Source: Methylobacterium sp. (GTDB lineage: Bacteria > Pseudomonadota > Alphaproteobacteria > Rhizobiales > Beijerinckiaceae). Taken from it: DNA of 64,000 nucleotides. Position 1 is the first letter of the stretch. Each line of letters begins with the position of its first letter. Below, piece by piece: positions 37,300 through 45,167 of the stretch. The position numbers and the translations under genes were made by a program. Under the pieces are notes generated by a model. The model saw only the letters and a program-made list of their open reading frames with translations, was not told the DNA's origin and did no database searches. The stretch covers positions 1 to 64,000 of the forward strand of contig NZ_JAIETD010000045.1 of the NCBI RefSeq assembly GCF_019745455.1, read 5' to 3'.

Positions 37300-37908
37300 T
37301 CACTGGAGCTGGTGGCCGCGCTTTGCCATCTCGGCCCTGACCCGGACCATGACGTATTCCGACACCTCCTGCGTCCAGGTCTGCATCGCTCCCACCATCT
37401 CGTCGAGGACCTGCGGCTGGGTCTCGACGTAGCGCTTGCCCGCGGGCGAGCGGAAGAAGGTGACGATCTCGTTCAGCTCTGCCTCGGTCAGGCGCCGTGC
37501 GTAGATCCGCGCCGCCGTGTCGATCATCGACTGCTTCTGCAACTCCATTTCGGGATCGAGGCTGATCAGCACCTCGTTGAGATCCTTGATCAGCTCGGGC
37601 CGAGTCACCGCCGCCTGCCGGATCTGCTCGCCAAAGGCCGGGATGATCGAGTCGAATGAGCGCGCGATGCCCGAGCTCAGCATGACTTCGCGGGCCAGAG
37701 CGAGATGGGACGGGCTGATCGCCGGCGTCTGGGCGGCGGGCGTCGGGGGCGCAGCAGGCGGCGTCGCGGGCTTGGCGGCGGGTTTTGCCGGCGCGGGCTT
37801 CTGGGGCTGTTGTTGCGCCGTCGCGGGCCCCACGGCGAGGCCCGCCACGATCAAGGCGAGCGCGGCCGAGTGAAGGAGCCGATGGCGGAAGGTGGGGCGG
37901 CGGGACAT
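37300..37908 (-). CDS. DUF2059 domain exported protein
   Basis: A 202-residue protein with a signal peptide (LIVAGLAVGPATAQ), a Pro/Ala/Lys-rich linker, and a DUF2059 domain (ARRLTEAELNEIVTFF, SPAGKRYVE, PQVLDEMV). Function is unknown; a periplasmic location is likely. GGAG is eight bases before the ATG. It probably forms an operon with the O-antigen-ligase-like gene that follows. Confidence 0.85.
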   Translation of the reverse strand: MSRRPTFRHRLLHSAALALIVAGLAVGPATAQQQPQKPAPAKPAAKPATPPAAPPTPAAQTPAISPSHLALAREVMLSSGIARSFDSIIPAFGEQIRQAAVTRPELIKDLNEVLISLDPEMELQKQSMIDTAARIYARRLTEAELNEIVTFFRSPAGKRYVETQPQVLDEMVGAMQTWTQEVSEYVMVRVRAEMAKRGHQLQ

Positions 37909-37964
37909 GGCGTGCTCCGAAAAGGCGGCGTGATCAATGGGGAGAAGAGGGGAGGGAGCAGGTC

Positions 37965-38675
37965 TCAGACCGCGCCGAGGCGCTCGATCCGTGCCGTATC
38001 ACCCTCGGCTCGCGCCAGGATCGCGCCTGTGGCGAGCCCGATGAAAAGACCGTGCTCGACGACGCCCGGCACCGCCCAGAGGGCCGCCGACAGGGCCGGC
38101 GCATCGGGGATGCGGCCGAGATGGGCATCGAGGATGAGGTGGCCGCCATCTGTGAGGAACGGCGCGCCGTCCGCACCTTTGCGCAGGGCCAGGGCGCCCG
38201 CGGAGCCGGTCCGCGACAGGGCCGTCTCGATCGCGCCGCGGGTCGACCCCAGCCCGAAGCGGTTCACCTCGATCGGGAGCGGGAAGGCGCCGAGCATCGG
38301 CACGCGCTTGGCCGCATCGGCGATCACCACCATGCGCCGGCTCGCATGGGCGACGATCTTCTCGCGCAGCAACGCGCCGCCGCCGCCCTTGATCAGGCTG
38401 AGCGCCTCGTCGATCTCGTCGGTGCCGTCGATGGTGAGGTCGAGTTCGGGTGTCTCGTCGAGGGTCGTCAGTCGAACGCCCGCGGCCTCGCAGGCAATGC
38501 GCGTCGCCTCCGAAGTCGGCACGCCGATCACGTCGAGGCCGGCACGCACGCGTTCGCCGAGCAGCGCCACGAAAACGTTCGCGGTGGAGCCGGTGCCGAT
38601 GCCGAGCCGCATCCCGTTCTCCACGAGACCGACGGCGCATTCGGCAGCGGCGCGGCGCAGGTCCGGGCCGCTCAC
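37965..38675 (-). CDS. rpiA: Ribose-5-phosphate isomerase A
   Basis: Interconverts ribose-5-P and ribulose-5-P in the pentose phosphate pathway; 236 residues. Motifs: [12 protein letters not shown] (phosphate loop), [27 protein letters not shown] with the catalytic Asp/Lys segments. The GTG start is supported by GGAG eight bases upstream and matches the family N-terminus; longer starts add a basic stretch unlike RpiA. Confidence 0.93.
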   Translation of the reverse strand: MSGPDLRRAAAECAVGLVENGMRLGIGTGSTANVFVALLGERVRAGLDVIGVPTSEATRIACEAAGVRLTTLDETPELDLTIDGTDEIDEALSLIKGGGGALLREKIVAHASRRMVVIADAAKRVPMLGAFPLPIEVNRFGLGSTRGAIETALSRTGSAGALALRKGADGAPFLTDGGHLILDAHLGRIPDAPALSAALWAVPGVVEHGLFIGLATGAILARAEGDTARIERLGAV

Positions 38676-38816
38676 GCCGCGGCTCCGGCGGCAGGGGAAA
38701 GGAGGTAGGGCATGGGAGGCTCGGATTCTTCGCGGCAGGGCTGCCCGTAGCATGGCAGGAAGGCCCGGCAAACGCCGCCGCGGCTTTCCCGAGGTACTAT
38801 CATGGCGCTTTTCGTC

Positions 38817-39323
38817 TCACGGGCGCCCCTGCGGCGGGGTCACGCTCGGCGCCGCCCGTCCCGGCGCCGCCCCGGGTATCGCGGTGACGTCCTCGGGTTC
38901 GGTCGGGTTGGACTGTGCGGTGCAGACCACGGCGCTCTTCTGGAGCTGCACGTAGCAGATGCTCATCTCGCCGGTGCGGTAATTGACCCGGAACACGCCG
39001 GCTTCACGGCTGTGTCGCGTCGCGACGAGGCCATATTGCGAGGGCGGCTGCGCGCTCGCGCCCTCGCCGGCGCCGTAGCAGACGGTGACGCCGACGCTGC
39101 CGGCCGCGCCTTCGCGCAGGCCGTACTGGCAGGAGGTGACTTCCCCCGTCACCGTATCGACGCGGTAGACGCGGTTGAGGTCGATCTGCGGCGCCGGCAC
39201 GAACTCGTAGGAGCCTGCCGCAGCCGGGTCGGCGAGAACAAGAGTCGAAGCGAAGACGCCCGCTGCGAGACAAGCCGTCCAGCCCGACATCCATACGAAA
39301 CGATACGCGACCCGACCCGTCAT
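38817..39323 (-). CDS. Hypothetical exported protein with an internal repeat
   Basis: A 168-residue protein with a cleavable signal (ACLAAGVFASTLVLADPAAA) and no recognised family. Two related segments, VYRVDTVTGEVTSCQYG and VFRVNYRTGEMSICYVQ, each contain a Cys after TGEVxS/TGEMSI; a third Cys is in VTVCYG and a fourth in VVCTAQ, so disulfides are plausible. The C-terminus is Pro/Ala-rich. It is divergent from gph. Confidence 0.68.
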   Translation of the reverse strand: MTGRVAYRFVWMSGWTACLAAGVFASTLVLADPAAAGSYEFVPAPQIDLNRVYRVDTVTGEVTSCQYGLREGAAGSVGVTVCYGAGEGASAQPPSQYGLVATRHSREAGVFRVNYRTGEMSICYVQLQKSAVVCTAQSNPTEPEDVTAIPGAAPGRAAPSVTPPQGRP

Positions 39324-39498
39324 CTTTTGGCCCTGACCCTGATACGTCGCCACGACTGACGCTGCGTGACTTCTGATGCTCGTGACCGGTCGCCTAGCCG
39401 GGCCTTGCGGCGCAACCGTGACCCTCGGCCGCCGGCCTTGCGGTGCCTCACCTCGCCGGCTAGCCAGAACCCAACCCCATCCGACATCGCGAGACGTC

Positions 39499-40188
39499 AT
39501 GCCAAGCCTGCCCCCCATCGTCGTGTTCGACCTCGACGGGACCCTTGCCGAGACCGCGGGCGACCTCGTGGGCACCCTCAACGCGATCCTGGAGCAGGAG
39601 GGTTTGAAGCCGTTGCCGTTGGAGAATGCCCGCGACATGATCGGCGCTGGTGCCAAGGCGCTGATCCAGCGGGGCTTCTCTGCGGCGGGCGAAGATTTGG
39701 ACTCCGCACGTCTGGAGCGTTTGTTTGCAGAGTTCCTCGATCATTACGGACGCAACATCTGCATCCACTCGCATCTCTATCCCGGCGTGCTCACCGCGCT
39801 CGACGAATTGAGCGAGCGCGGCTTCCGGCTGGCGGTCTGCACCAACAAGGTCGAGGTCCATGCGGTGGAACTGCTGACCTTGCTCGGCGTTGCCGGCCGT
39901 TTCACCGCCATCTGCGGCCGGCACACCTTCCCGTTCTTCAAGCCCGATCCGCGCCACATCACCATGACGGTCGAGCAGGCCGGAGGCGATCCGGCCCGGG
40001 CCGTGATGGTCGGCGATTCACGGGCCGATATCGACGCGGCCAAGGCCGCCGGCATGCCGGTCGTCGGCGTCACCTTCGGCTATACCGACACGCCGGTCGA
40101 TGCCCTCGGGGCGACCCGCGTGATCTCGCATTACGACGATCTGGTGGAGGCGGTGACCGCTGTGGTGCCGCTCGGCGCGGCGGCGTGA
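39499..40188 (+). CDS. gph: Phosphoglycolate phosphatase
   Basis: HAD-superfamily phosphatase of 229 residues. The nucleophile motif is VFDLDGTLAET, motif II is in VCTNKVE, and motif III/IV are KPDPRHI and VMVGDSRADIDAA. It removes phosphate from 2-phosphoglycolate, formed in DNA end repair and by oxygenase reactions. An upstream in-frame start at 39376 is unlikely because the family starts near the DLDGTL strand. Confidence 0.9.
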   Translation: MPSLPPIVVFDLDGTLAETAGDLVGTLNAILEQEGLKPLPLENARDMIGAGAKALIQRGFSAAGEDLDSARLERLFAEFLDHYGRNICIHSHLYPGVLTALDELSERGFRLAVCTNKVEVHAVELLTLLGVAGRFTAICGRHTFPFFKPDPRHITMTVEQAGGDPARAVMVGDSRADIDAAKAAGMPVVGVTFGYTDTPVDALGATRVISHYDDLVEAVTAVVPLGAAA

Positions 40189-40196
40189 AGACGGAA

Positions 40197-40271
40197 TGGT
40201 GGGCGCGACAGGGATCGAACCTGTGACCCTTCGCGTGTGAAGCGAATGCTCTCCCGCTGAGCTACGCACCC
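40197..40271 (-). tRNA. tRNA-Val (anticodon CAC)
   Basis: A full cloverleaf reads on the minus strand: acceptor GGGTGCG pairs with CGCGCCC (one G-T pair), D loop with AGCTCAGCGGGAGAGC, anticodon stem TTCGC/GCGAA with loop TTCACAC (anticodon CAC), T arm with GGTTCGATCC. The discriminator is A and CCA is encoded. It reads GUG codons. Confidence 0.97.
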
Positions 40272-40321
40272 GGACCGTCGGGCCTTCTAGGGCCGTGCGA
40301 GCCGGCCCGTCAAGGGTCAGC

Positions 40322-42040
40322 CTATCTCCGTCGGCCGGGTCCGTCGAGGCGCAGCAGCAAGGCCACCGGGATCAGGCCGACGAGGACGATGAGGAGGGCA
40401 GCCACGGTGCCGTCCTCATAGGTGCCTCGCGCGGCCTCGCCATAGAGGTGGGTCGCCAGGGTCTCGACGTTGAGCGGGCGCAACAGGAGCGTCGCCGGCA
40501 GTTCCTTGACGCAATCGACGAAGATGAGGAGCGCGCCGCTGAGCACCGCCGGCCAGGCGAGGGGCAATTGCACCTGCCGCAGTGCGGCGGCCGGGCCGCG
40601 CCCGAGCATCCGCGCGGCGTCGGGCATGCTCTGTGGCAGCCGCGCGAGGCCGGCCTCGCAGGTGCCGATGCCGACGGCGAGGAAGCGGACCAGATAGGCG
40701 GTGACGAGAGCGCTGCCGGTGCCGAGGCCGATGAGCGCCGGGCTTGTCCCGAAGGCTGCCTCGGTGAAGCGGGACAGGCCTTCGTCCGCGAGCGCCAGGG
40801 GTCCGAGCAGGCCGACGGCCAGGATCGTCCCGGGGAGTGCATAGCCGAGGCTCGCGATGCGGATGAGGGCGCCGCCGATCCGCGGCGAGGCGAGGCGAGG
40901 TGCCGCCGCGACCAGCAACCCGATCACCGTGGCGATCACCGTGGCAATCGCGGCGTACAGGATGGTGTTGAGGATCTCCGCCGGCAAAGTCGACGGCAGA
41001 CCGACGCGGAGGAACCGCGCCACCGCTCCGTGCGCCAGATAGGCGGCGGGGATCAGGAAGCCGATCGCCACCGGTGTCAGCCCGAGGCCGAAGGCCAGGG
41101 CGGCACGCCAGCCCGTCAGGGTCTGTCGCACCATGGGCCGAGGTGAACGCGCCGTGGCGGCGTAACCGCGGCCACGCCTCGCCCAGCGCTCGGCCGCGAC
41201 GAGGGCGAGGACGAGGACGAGCATCACGAGGGCGATCTGCGCGGCCCCGGGCAGGTCGGAGCGATTGATCCAGGTCGCGTAGACCTGAACCGTCAGGGTC
41301 CTGACCCCGAGGAATTCCGCTGCGCCGACATCGTTGAGCGCCTCCATCAATGCGAGGCTGACGCCGATGGCGATGGCCGGGCGCGCCAGCGGCAGCGCGA
41401 CCCGCAGGAACACGGCGCCAGGTTGGTGCCCGAGGGTCCGGGCGGCCTCCACCAGGCCACCGGCCTGCATCAGGAAGAGCGCCCGCGTCGGCAGGTAGAC
41501 GTATGGATAGAGAACGAAGGCCAGGAGCACGATGCAGCCCGGCATCGAGCGAAGGTCCGGCAGGACGAGATCGCCCGGCCGCGCGACGCCGAGCAGCCCC
41601 CGCATCGCGGACTGAACCGGCCCGATCGGGTGCATCAGGTCGAGATAGGCGTAGGCGACGATGTAGGTCGGCACCGCAAGCGGCAGCAATAGGCCCGCCT
41701 CCAGCCAGCGCCGGCCAGGAAAGGCGTAGGCGGAGACGAGCCAGGCGCTGCCCGCGCCGATCACCACCACCAGCACCCCGATCCCGGCGAGGAGGAGGCC
41801 GGTATCGCGCATGGCCTGAGGAAGGACGTGGGCGGCGAGATGCGGCCAGAGCTCGCTCGTTCCCCCCAGCGCCGAGACGCCGAGGGAGACGATCGGGCTC
41901 AGGATCAGTATCGCGAGCGCGAGGCCCCCTCCGATCCAGGCCAGGCGGCCGAGGGGAAGGCTGAAGGTCCGGCGGCCGCTGGCCTCGACACCGACCGGCG
42001 TCAGACCATGCGCCGCCGCGGTGAGCGCGGAGCCGGTCAG
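40322..42040 (-). CDS. fbpB: Ferric iron ABC transporter permease, likely CTG start
   Basis: A two-module permease of FbpB/SfuB type. Coupling loops are EAARTLGHQPGAVFLRVALP and DAARMLGRGPAAALRQVQLP. The first ATG at 41812 would delete the first membrane helix (RLAWIGGGLALAILILSPIV) and its cytoplasmic tail, which are encoded in frame upstream. No ATG, GTG or TTG exists in that stretch. A CTG at 42040 overlaps the TGA of the binding-protein gene exactly as ATGA overlaps do; this gives 572 residues, a normal length. A sequencing error at the start codon is the alternative. Confidence 0.8.
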   Translation of the reverse strand: MTGSALTAAAHGLTPVGVEASGRRTFSLPLGRLAWIGGGLALAILILSPIVSLGVSALGGTSELWPHLAAHVLPQAMRDTGLLLAGIGVLVVVIGAGSAWLVSAYAFPGRRWLEAGLLLPLAVPTYIVAYAYLDLMHPIGPVQSAMRGLLGVARPGDLVLPDLRSMPGCIVLLAFVLYPYVYLPTRALFLMQAGGLVEAARTLGHQPGAVFLRVALPLARPAIAIGVSLALMEALNDVGAAEFLGVRTLTVQVYATWINRSDLPGAAQIALVMLVLVLALVAAERWARRGRGYAATARSPRPMVRQTLTGWRAALAFGLGLTPVAIGFLIPAAYLAHGAVARFLRVGLPSTLPAEILNTILYAAIATVIATVIGLLVAAAPRLASPRIGGALIRIASLGYALPGTILAVGLLGPLALADEGLSRFTEAAFGTSPALIGLGTGSALVTAYLVRFLAVGIGTCEAGLARLPQSMPDAARMLGRGPAAALRQVQLPLAWPAVLSGALLIFVDCVKELPATLLLRPLNVETLATHLYGEAARGTYEDGTVAALLIVLVGLIPVALLLRLDGPGRRR

Positions 42041-43074
42041 TTGTCGAACCCAACCTTGTCCACCAGCAGGCTCGCCGCCTTGCGGTTGCGGGCGATGTCG
42101 GCGATCGAGACGGTGTCGATGGTCAGCGGACCAAGGGCGGCGAGCAGGGGCTCGACCGGCGCGCCGGCCTTGACCGGGTACTCGAAGTTACCCTTGGCGT
42201 AGAGGCCCTGCGCCTCGTCGGAAACGAGGTATTCGAGGAGCTTGACCGCGTCGTCGCGGTTCGGCGCGTTCTTGGCGACCACCGCGCCGGAGACGTTCAC
42301 GTGGGTGCCGCTGCTGCCGAAGGTCGGCAAAACGACCTTGATCGCCTCGCCCCAGGCCTTCTGCTCGGGGCCGCCGCTGCCCGAGCGCATCAGCCCGACA
42401 TAGTAGGAGTTGCCGATGCCGATGGCACAGGTGCCGGCGAGGATGTCGCGGGCGACGTCGCGGTCGCCGCCGGCCGGCTTGCGGGCGAGGTTGGCTTTCA
42501 CGCCCTTGAGCCACTCCTCGGTCTTCTCTGGACCGTGCTTGACGAGGAAGTGGGCGATCAGGGCGGTGTTGTAGGGATGCTGGCCCGAGCGCAGGCAGAG
42601 CTTGCCCTTCCATTTCGGGTCGGCGAGCTCCTCGTAGGAGATCGCCTTCAGATCGGCGAGGTTCTTGTCGGCATAGGCGACGCGCGCGCGCATCGAGAGA
42701 GCGAACCAGCGACCTTCGGGGTCGCGCAAAGCGGCCGGGATCGCCGCTTCGAGCACGGGGGAGCGCACGGGTTGAGCGAGGTCGCGATCGACGAGCTCGA
42801 TCAGGTTGCCCGCATCCACCGTCATCAGGACGTCGGCCTTGGAGCGCGGCCCTTCGGCGGCGACGCGCTCGGCGAGACCCTTCTCGACGAAGGCGGTGTT
42901 GACCGCGATGCCGGTCTTGGCCGTGAAGGCCTCGATCAGAGGCTTGATCAGGCCGGGCTCGCGAGTCGTGTAGAGGTTGACCTCGGCGGCCTCGACCGTA
43001 TTCGCCGCCATGAGCGAGGCGGCACTGAAGAGGGCCACCCGCAGCGTTCCCGAGACCGATCGACCGAGCATCAT
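42037..43074 (-). CDS. fbpA: Ferric iron ABC transporter substrate-binding protein
   Basis: Periplasmic Fe3+-binding protein of the FbpA/FutA family, 345 residues with a signal peptide ending VEAAEV. Typical parts are NLYTTREPGLIKPLIEAF, VLMTVDAGNL, WFALSMRARVAYADK and GIGNSYYVGLMRSG with the Tyr pair used for iron binding. Its gene leads the binding-protein/permease pair; the 155-base gap to fbpC is A/T-rich for this genome (about 43110-43180) and may hold a separate promoter. Confidence 0.92.
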   Translation of the reverse strand: MMLGRSVSGTLRVALFSAASLMAANTVEAAEVNLYTTREPGLIKPLIEAFTAKTGIAVNTAFVEKGLAERVAAEGPRSKADVLMTVDAGNLIELVDRDLAQPVRSPVLEAAIPAALRDPEGRWFALSMRARVAYADKNLADLKAISYEELADPKWKGKLCLRSGQHPYNTALIAHFLVKHGPEKTEEWLKGVKANLARKPAGGDRDVARDILAGTCAIGIGNSYYVGLMRSGSGGPEQKAWGEAIKVVLPTFGSSGTHVNVSGAVVAKNAPNRDDAVKLLEYLVSDEAQGLYAKGNFEYPVKAGAPVEPLLAALGPLTIDTVSIADIARNRKAASLLVDKVGFDN

Positions 43075-43229
43075 CCGAACCTTCGTTGCATCAAGCGTGA
43101 TAACGAGGGCTGCTCAGAAGCACCGGAATTAGAAAACCGCAAGCACGATCTCTTTTATTTAAAACACTTAAAAACTACAGATCTGCATACTCATCGGCTT
43201 TGCCCATCCGCGACGTTTGGCCGAATGAC

Positions 43230-44312
43230 TTAATCCGGCTGCGGCATAAAGAAAAAGCGGCCTTCTTCTGTCGTTCCTAGACCGATCATGTCGCCCGCGG
43301 ATGCCGGCATGTCGTGGGGTACCGCGACGCTCAACAGCGCATCGAGGCCCGCCACGGCGACCACGAGGAGAGCGCGGCTGCCCAGGAAGCGTCGCTCGAG
43401 TACCCGGCCGGCCGCACCGCATCCGACAGCTTCGGCCCGGATGGCCTCGGGCCTGAGACAAACCAGCACGGGATCGCCGTCCGAGAAACCCGGTGCAGCG
43501 AGGGAACCGAACGGCGTCTCGACCCGACCTCCTTCGCAGCGTCCCTCGACCTCGACGAGGTCGCTGAAGAATCGAGCGGCGAAATACGTCTCCGGACGCC
43601 GGTAGAGCTCCTCCCCGGTGCCAACCTGGATCGTGCGGCCGGCCTGCATCAGGACGATGCGGTCGCACAGGGCCAGCGCCTCTTCGGCGTCGTGGGTGAC
43701 GAGGAGTGCCGTGGCGCCGCTCGCCCTCAGGACCGAGAGCGTATCGGCGCGGACATGGTCGCGGGTGCGCCGGTCGAGATTGGAGAACGGTTCGTCGAGC
43801 AGCAGGATGCGCGGACCCGGCGCCAAGGCGCGTGCCAGGGCCACCCGCTGGCTCTCGCCGCCCGACAACGTTTCCGGATAGCTTTCGGCCCGCTGGAAGA
43901 GGCCGACCTGTTCGAGCCGTGCCCGGACGATTGCCTGCGCTTCGGCTCCGGGTACCCGATTCAGGCCGAAGCGCACGTTCTCTGCCACGGTGAGATGCGG
44001 GAAAAGCGCGTAATCCTGGAACATCAGCCCGACGCCACGGGCTTCCGCCGGCACGCCGCCGCGTCCGCTGACGACCCGCCCGTCCAGAGCCACGGTGCCG
44101 CGATCGGGCTGCGCCAAGCCGGCGACGACGCGCAGGAGCGTGCTCTTGCCGCAGCCGGAATCGCCGAGGACGGCGACGATCTCGCCCGCCCGGACGCCGA
44201 GTGACACCTCGTCAAGGGCGCGGCTTCGCCCGAATCGCAGGCTCACCCCATCGAGGGCGAGCCGCATCGGCCCTGCCTCGGCGCCGCCTCCGCTCATATC
44301 CGTCTCGACCAT
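43230..44312 (-). CDS. fbpC: Ferric iron ABC transporter ATP-binding protein
   Basis: ATPase of 360 residues with the C-terminal TOBE domain of the FbpC type. Walker [16 protein letters not shown]-loop MFQDYALFPHLTVAENV, signature LSGGESQRVALARAL, Walker B ILLLDEPFSNLD and H-loop LLVTHDAEEAL are complete. It lies upstream of fbpA on the same strand with 155 bases between. Energises uptake through FbpB. Confidence 0.92.
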   Translation of the reverse strand: MVETDMSGGGAEAGPMRLALDGVSLRFGRSRALDEVSLGVRAGEIVAVLGDSGCGKSTLLRVVAGLAQPDRGTVALDGRVVSGRGGVPAEARGVGLMFQDYALFPHLTVAENVRFGLNRVPGAEAQAIVRARLEQVGLFQRAESYPETLSGGESQRVALARALAPGPRILLLDEPFSNLDRRTRDHVRADTLSVLRASGATALLVTHDAEEALALCDRIVLMQAGRTIQVGTGEELYRRPETYFAARFFSDLVEVEGRCEGGRVETPFGSLAAPGFSDGDPVLVCLRPEAIRAEAVGCGAAGRVLERRFLGSRALLVVAVAGLDALLSVAVPHDMPASAGDMIGLGTTEEGRFFFMPQPD

Positions 44313-44327
44313 GCCGGCGGTCGCTCC

Positions 44328-45011
44328 TCATCGGCTCGATTGCGTCCCTCGCGCAAAACGCCCGAACCGGACGAAATGCAAGGCTTCGTCGATGACGAGG
44401 CGGTGGTTCATCATCAGGGCATGGGTCGCCGGCAGGGTGACGTGGTCTGTCATGCCGCCGAGCCGGGTGCGCGCTACCGCGACCCGGCCGTCGTGGGGCT
44501 TCGGCAGCAGCTTCAGCCAGGATTCGAGCGGCGTCAGGGAGCGATCACCGGCGATGATCCCGAGCGGGTAATCGACCTGGCCGAGCAGCGCCAGCAACGT
44601 CTCGTCCTGTCGCGTCACGAGTTGCGCGCCGGCCGGCCCGAAGAAGCGCCGATAGGCCCACAGCCCTCCGAGGCGGTCCGCGATCTCGCTGCCGAGATTG
44701 GGCGGCCCGAGCATCACCACGCGGCCGAGGCGCCCGGGGCGGTGCCGCGCAATCAGGCCTCGGGCGAGAAGGCCGCCCATCGAATGCGTCACGATGTGGA
44801 GCTGCGCGACCTCGCGACCGAACGCCGAAACCGACGGGACGATGCCTTCGATCAGATCTTGGATCGCCGCCGTCCGGGCCGGGTAGTCGATGTTCAGCGT
44901 CCTGTAGCCGGCTGCGCCGAATGCCCGCTCCATCCGGCCCAGCGAAGTTGCGCGGCGGGCGATGCCGTGAAGGAGGAGCACGCCGTCAGGCGTCGTCTTG
45001 GTCGATGTCAT
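44328..45011 (-). CDS. Alpha/beta-fold hydrolase (lipase-like)
   Basis: A 227-residue serine hydrolase-like protein: strand LLLHGIARRATS with the oxyanion HG, nucleophile elbow HIVTHSMGGLLARG, then LGPPNLGSE. A His toward the end (ATHALMMNH) could complete the triad. No signal peptide is visible. It resembles PGAP1/lipase-type hydrolases; the substrate is unknown. It ends 16 bases before fbpC and could be co-transcribed. Confidence 0.82.
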   Translation of the reverse strand: MTSTKTTPDGVLLLHGIARRATSLGRMERAFGAAGYRTLNIDYPARTAAIQDLIEGIVPSVSAFGREVAQLHIVTHSMGGLLARGLIARHRPGRLGRVVMLGPPNLGSEIADRLGGLWAYRRFFGPAGAQLVTRQDETLLALLGQVDYPLGIIAGDRSLTPLESWLKLLPKPHDGRVAVARTRLGGMTDHVTLPATHALMMNHRLVIDEALHFVRFGRFARGTQSSR

Positions 45012-45167
45012 GCTGTGTTCGATTGTCCCTGTCGGACGCAGCCCTACGGATTAGATGAGCATGCCGCCTGAGGCACTCCGACACCAATGAACCTGAAGTC
45101 TGGATGCCATCGCGGAACGGATCAAGAACGGCTATAGACTGACCATGAGCACGGAACGGTTGCCTCT

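Noticed and set aside
40197..40271. tRNA-Val as an integration site for a genomic island
   Set aside because: No integrase, no repeated tRNA 3' end and no change in composition next to it; neighbours are ordinary gph and iron-transport genes.
40322..41812. fbpB starting at the first ATG
   Set aside because: This would remove the first membrane helix and about 76 residues that are encoded in frame and fit the family; the CTG overlap start explains the data better.
43110..43180. Irr/Fur/RirA operator upstream of fbpA
   Set aside because: The region is A/T-rich but I could not fit a convincing ICE, Fur or RirA consensus, so no operator is called.
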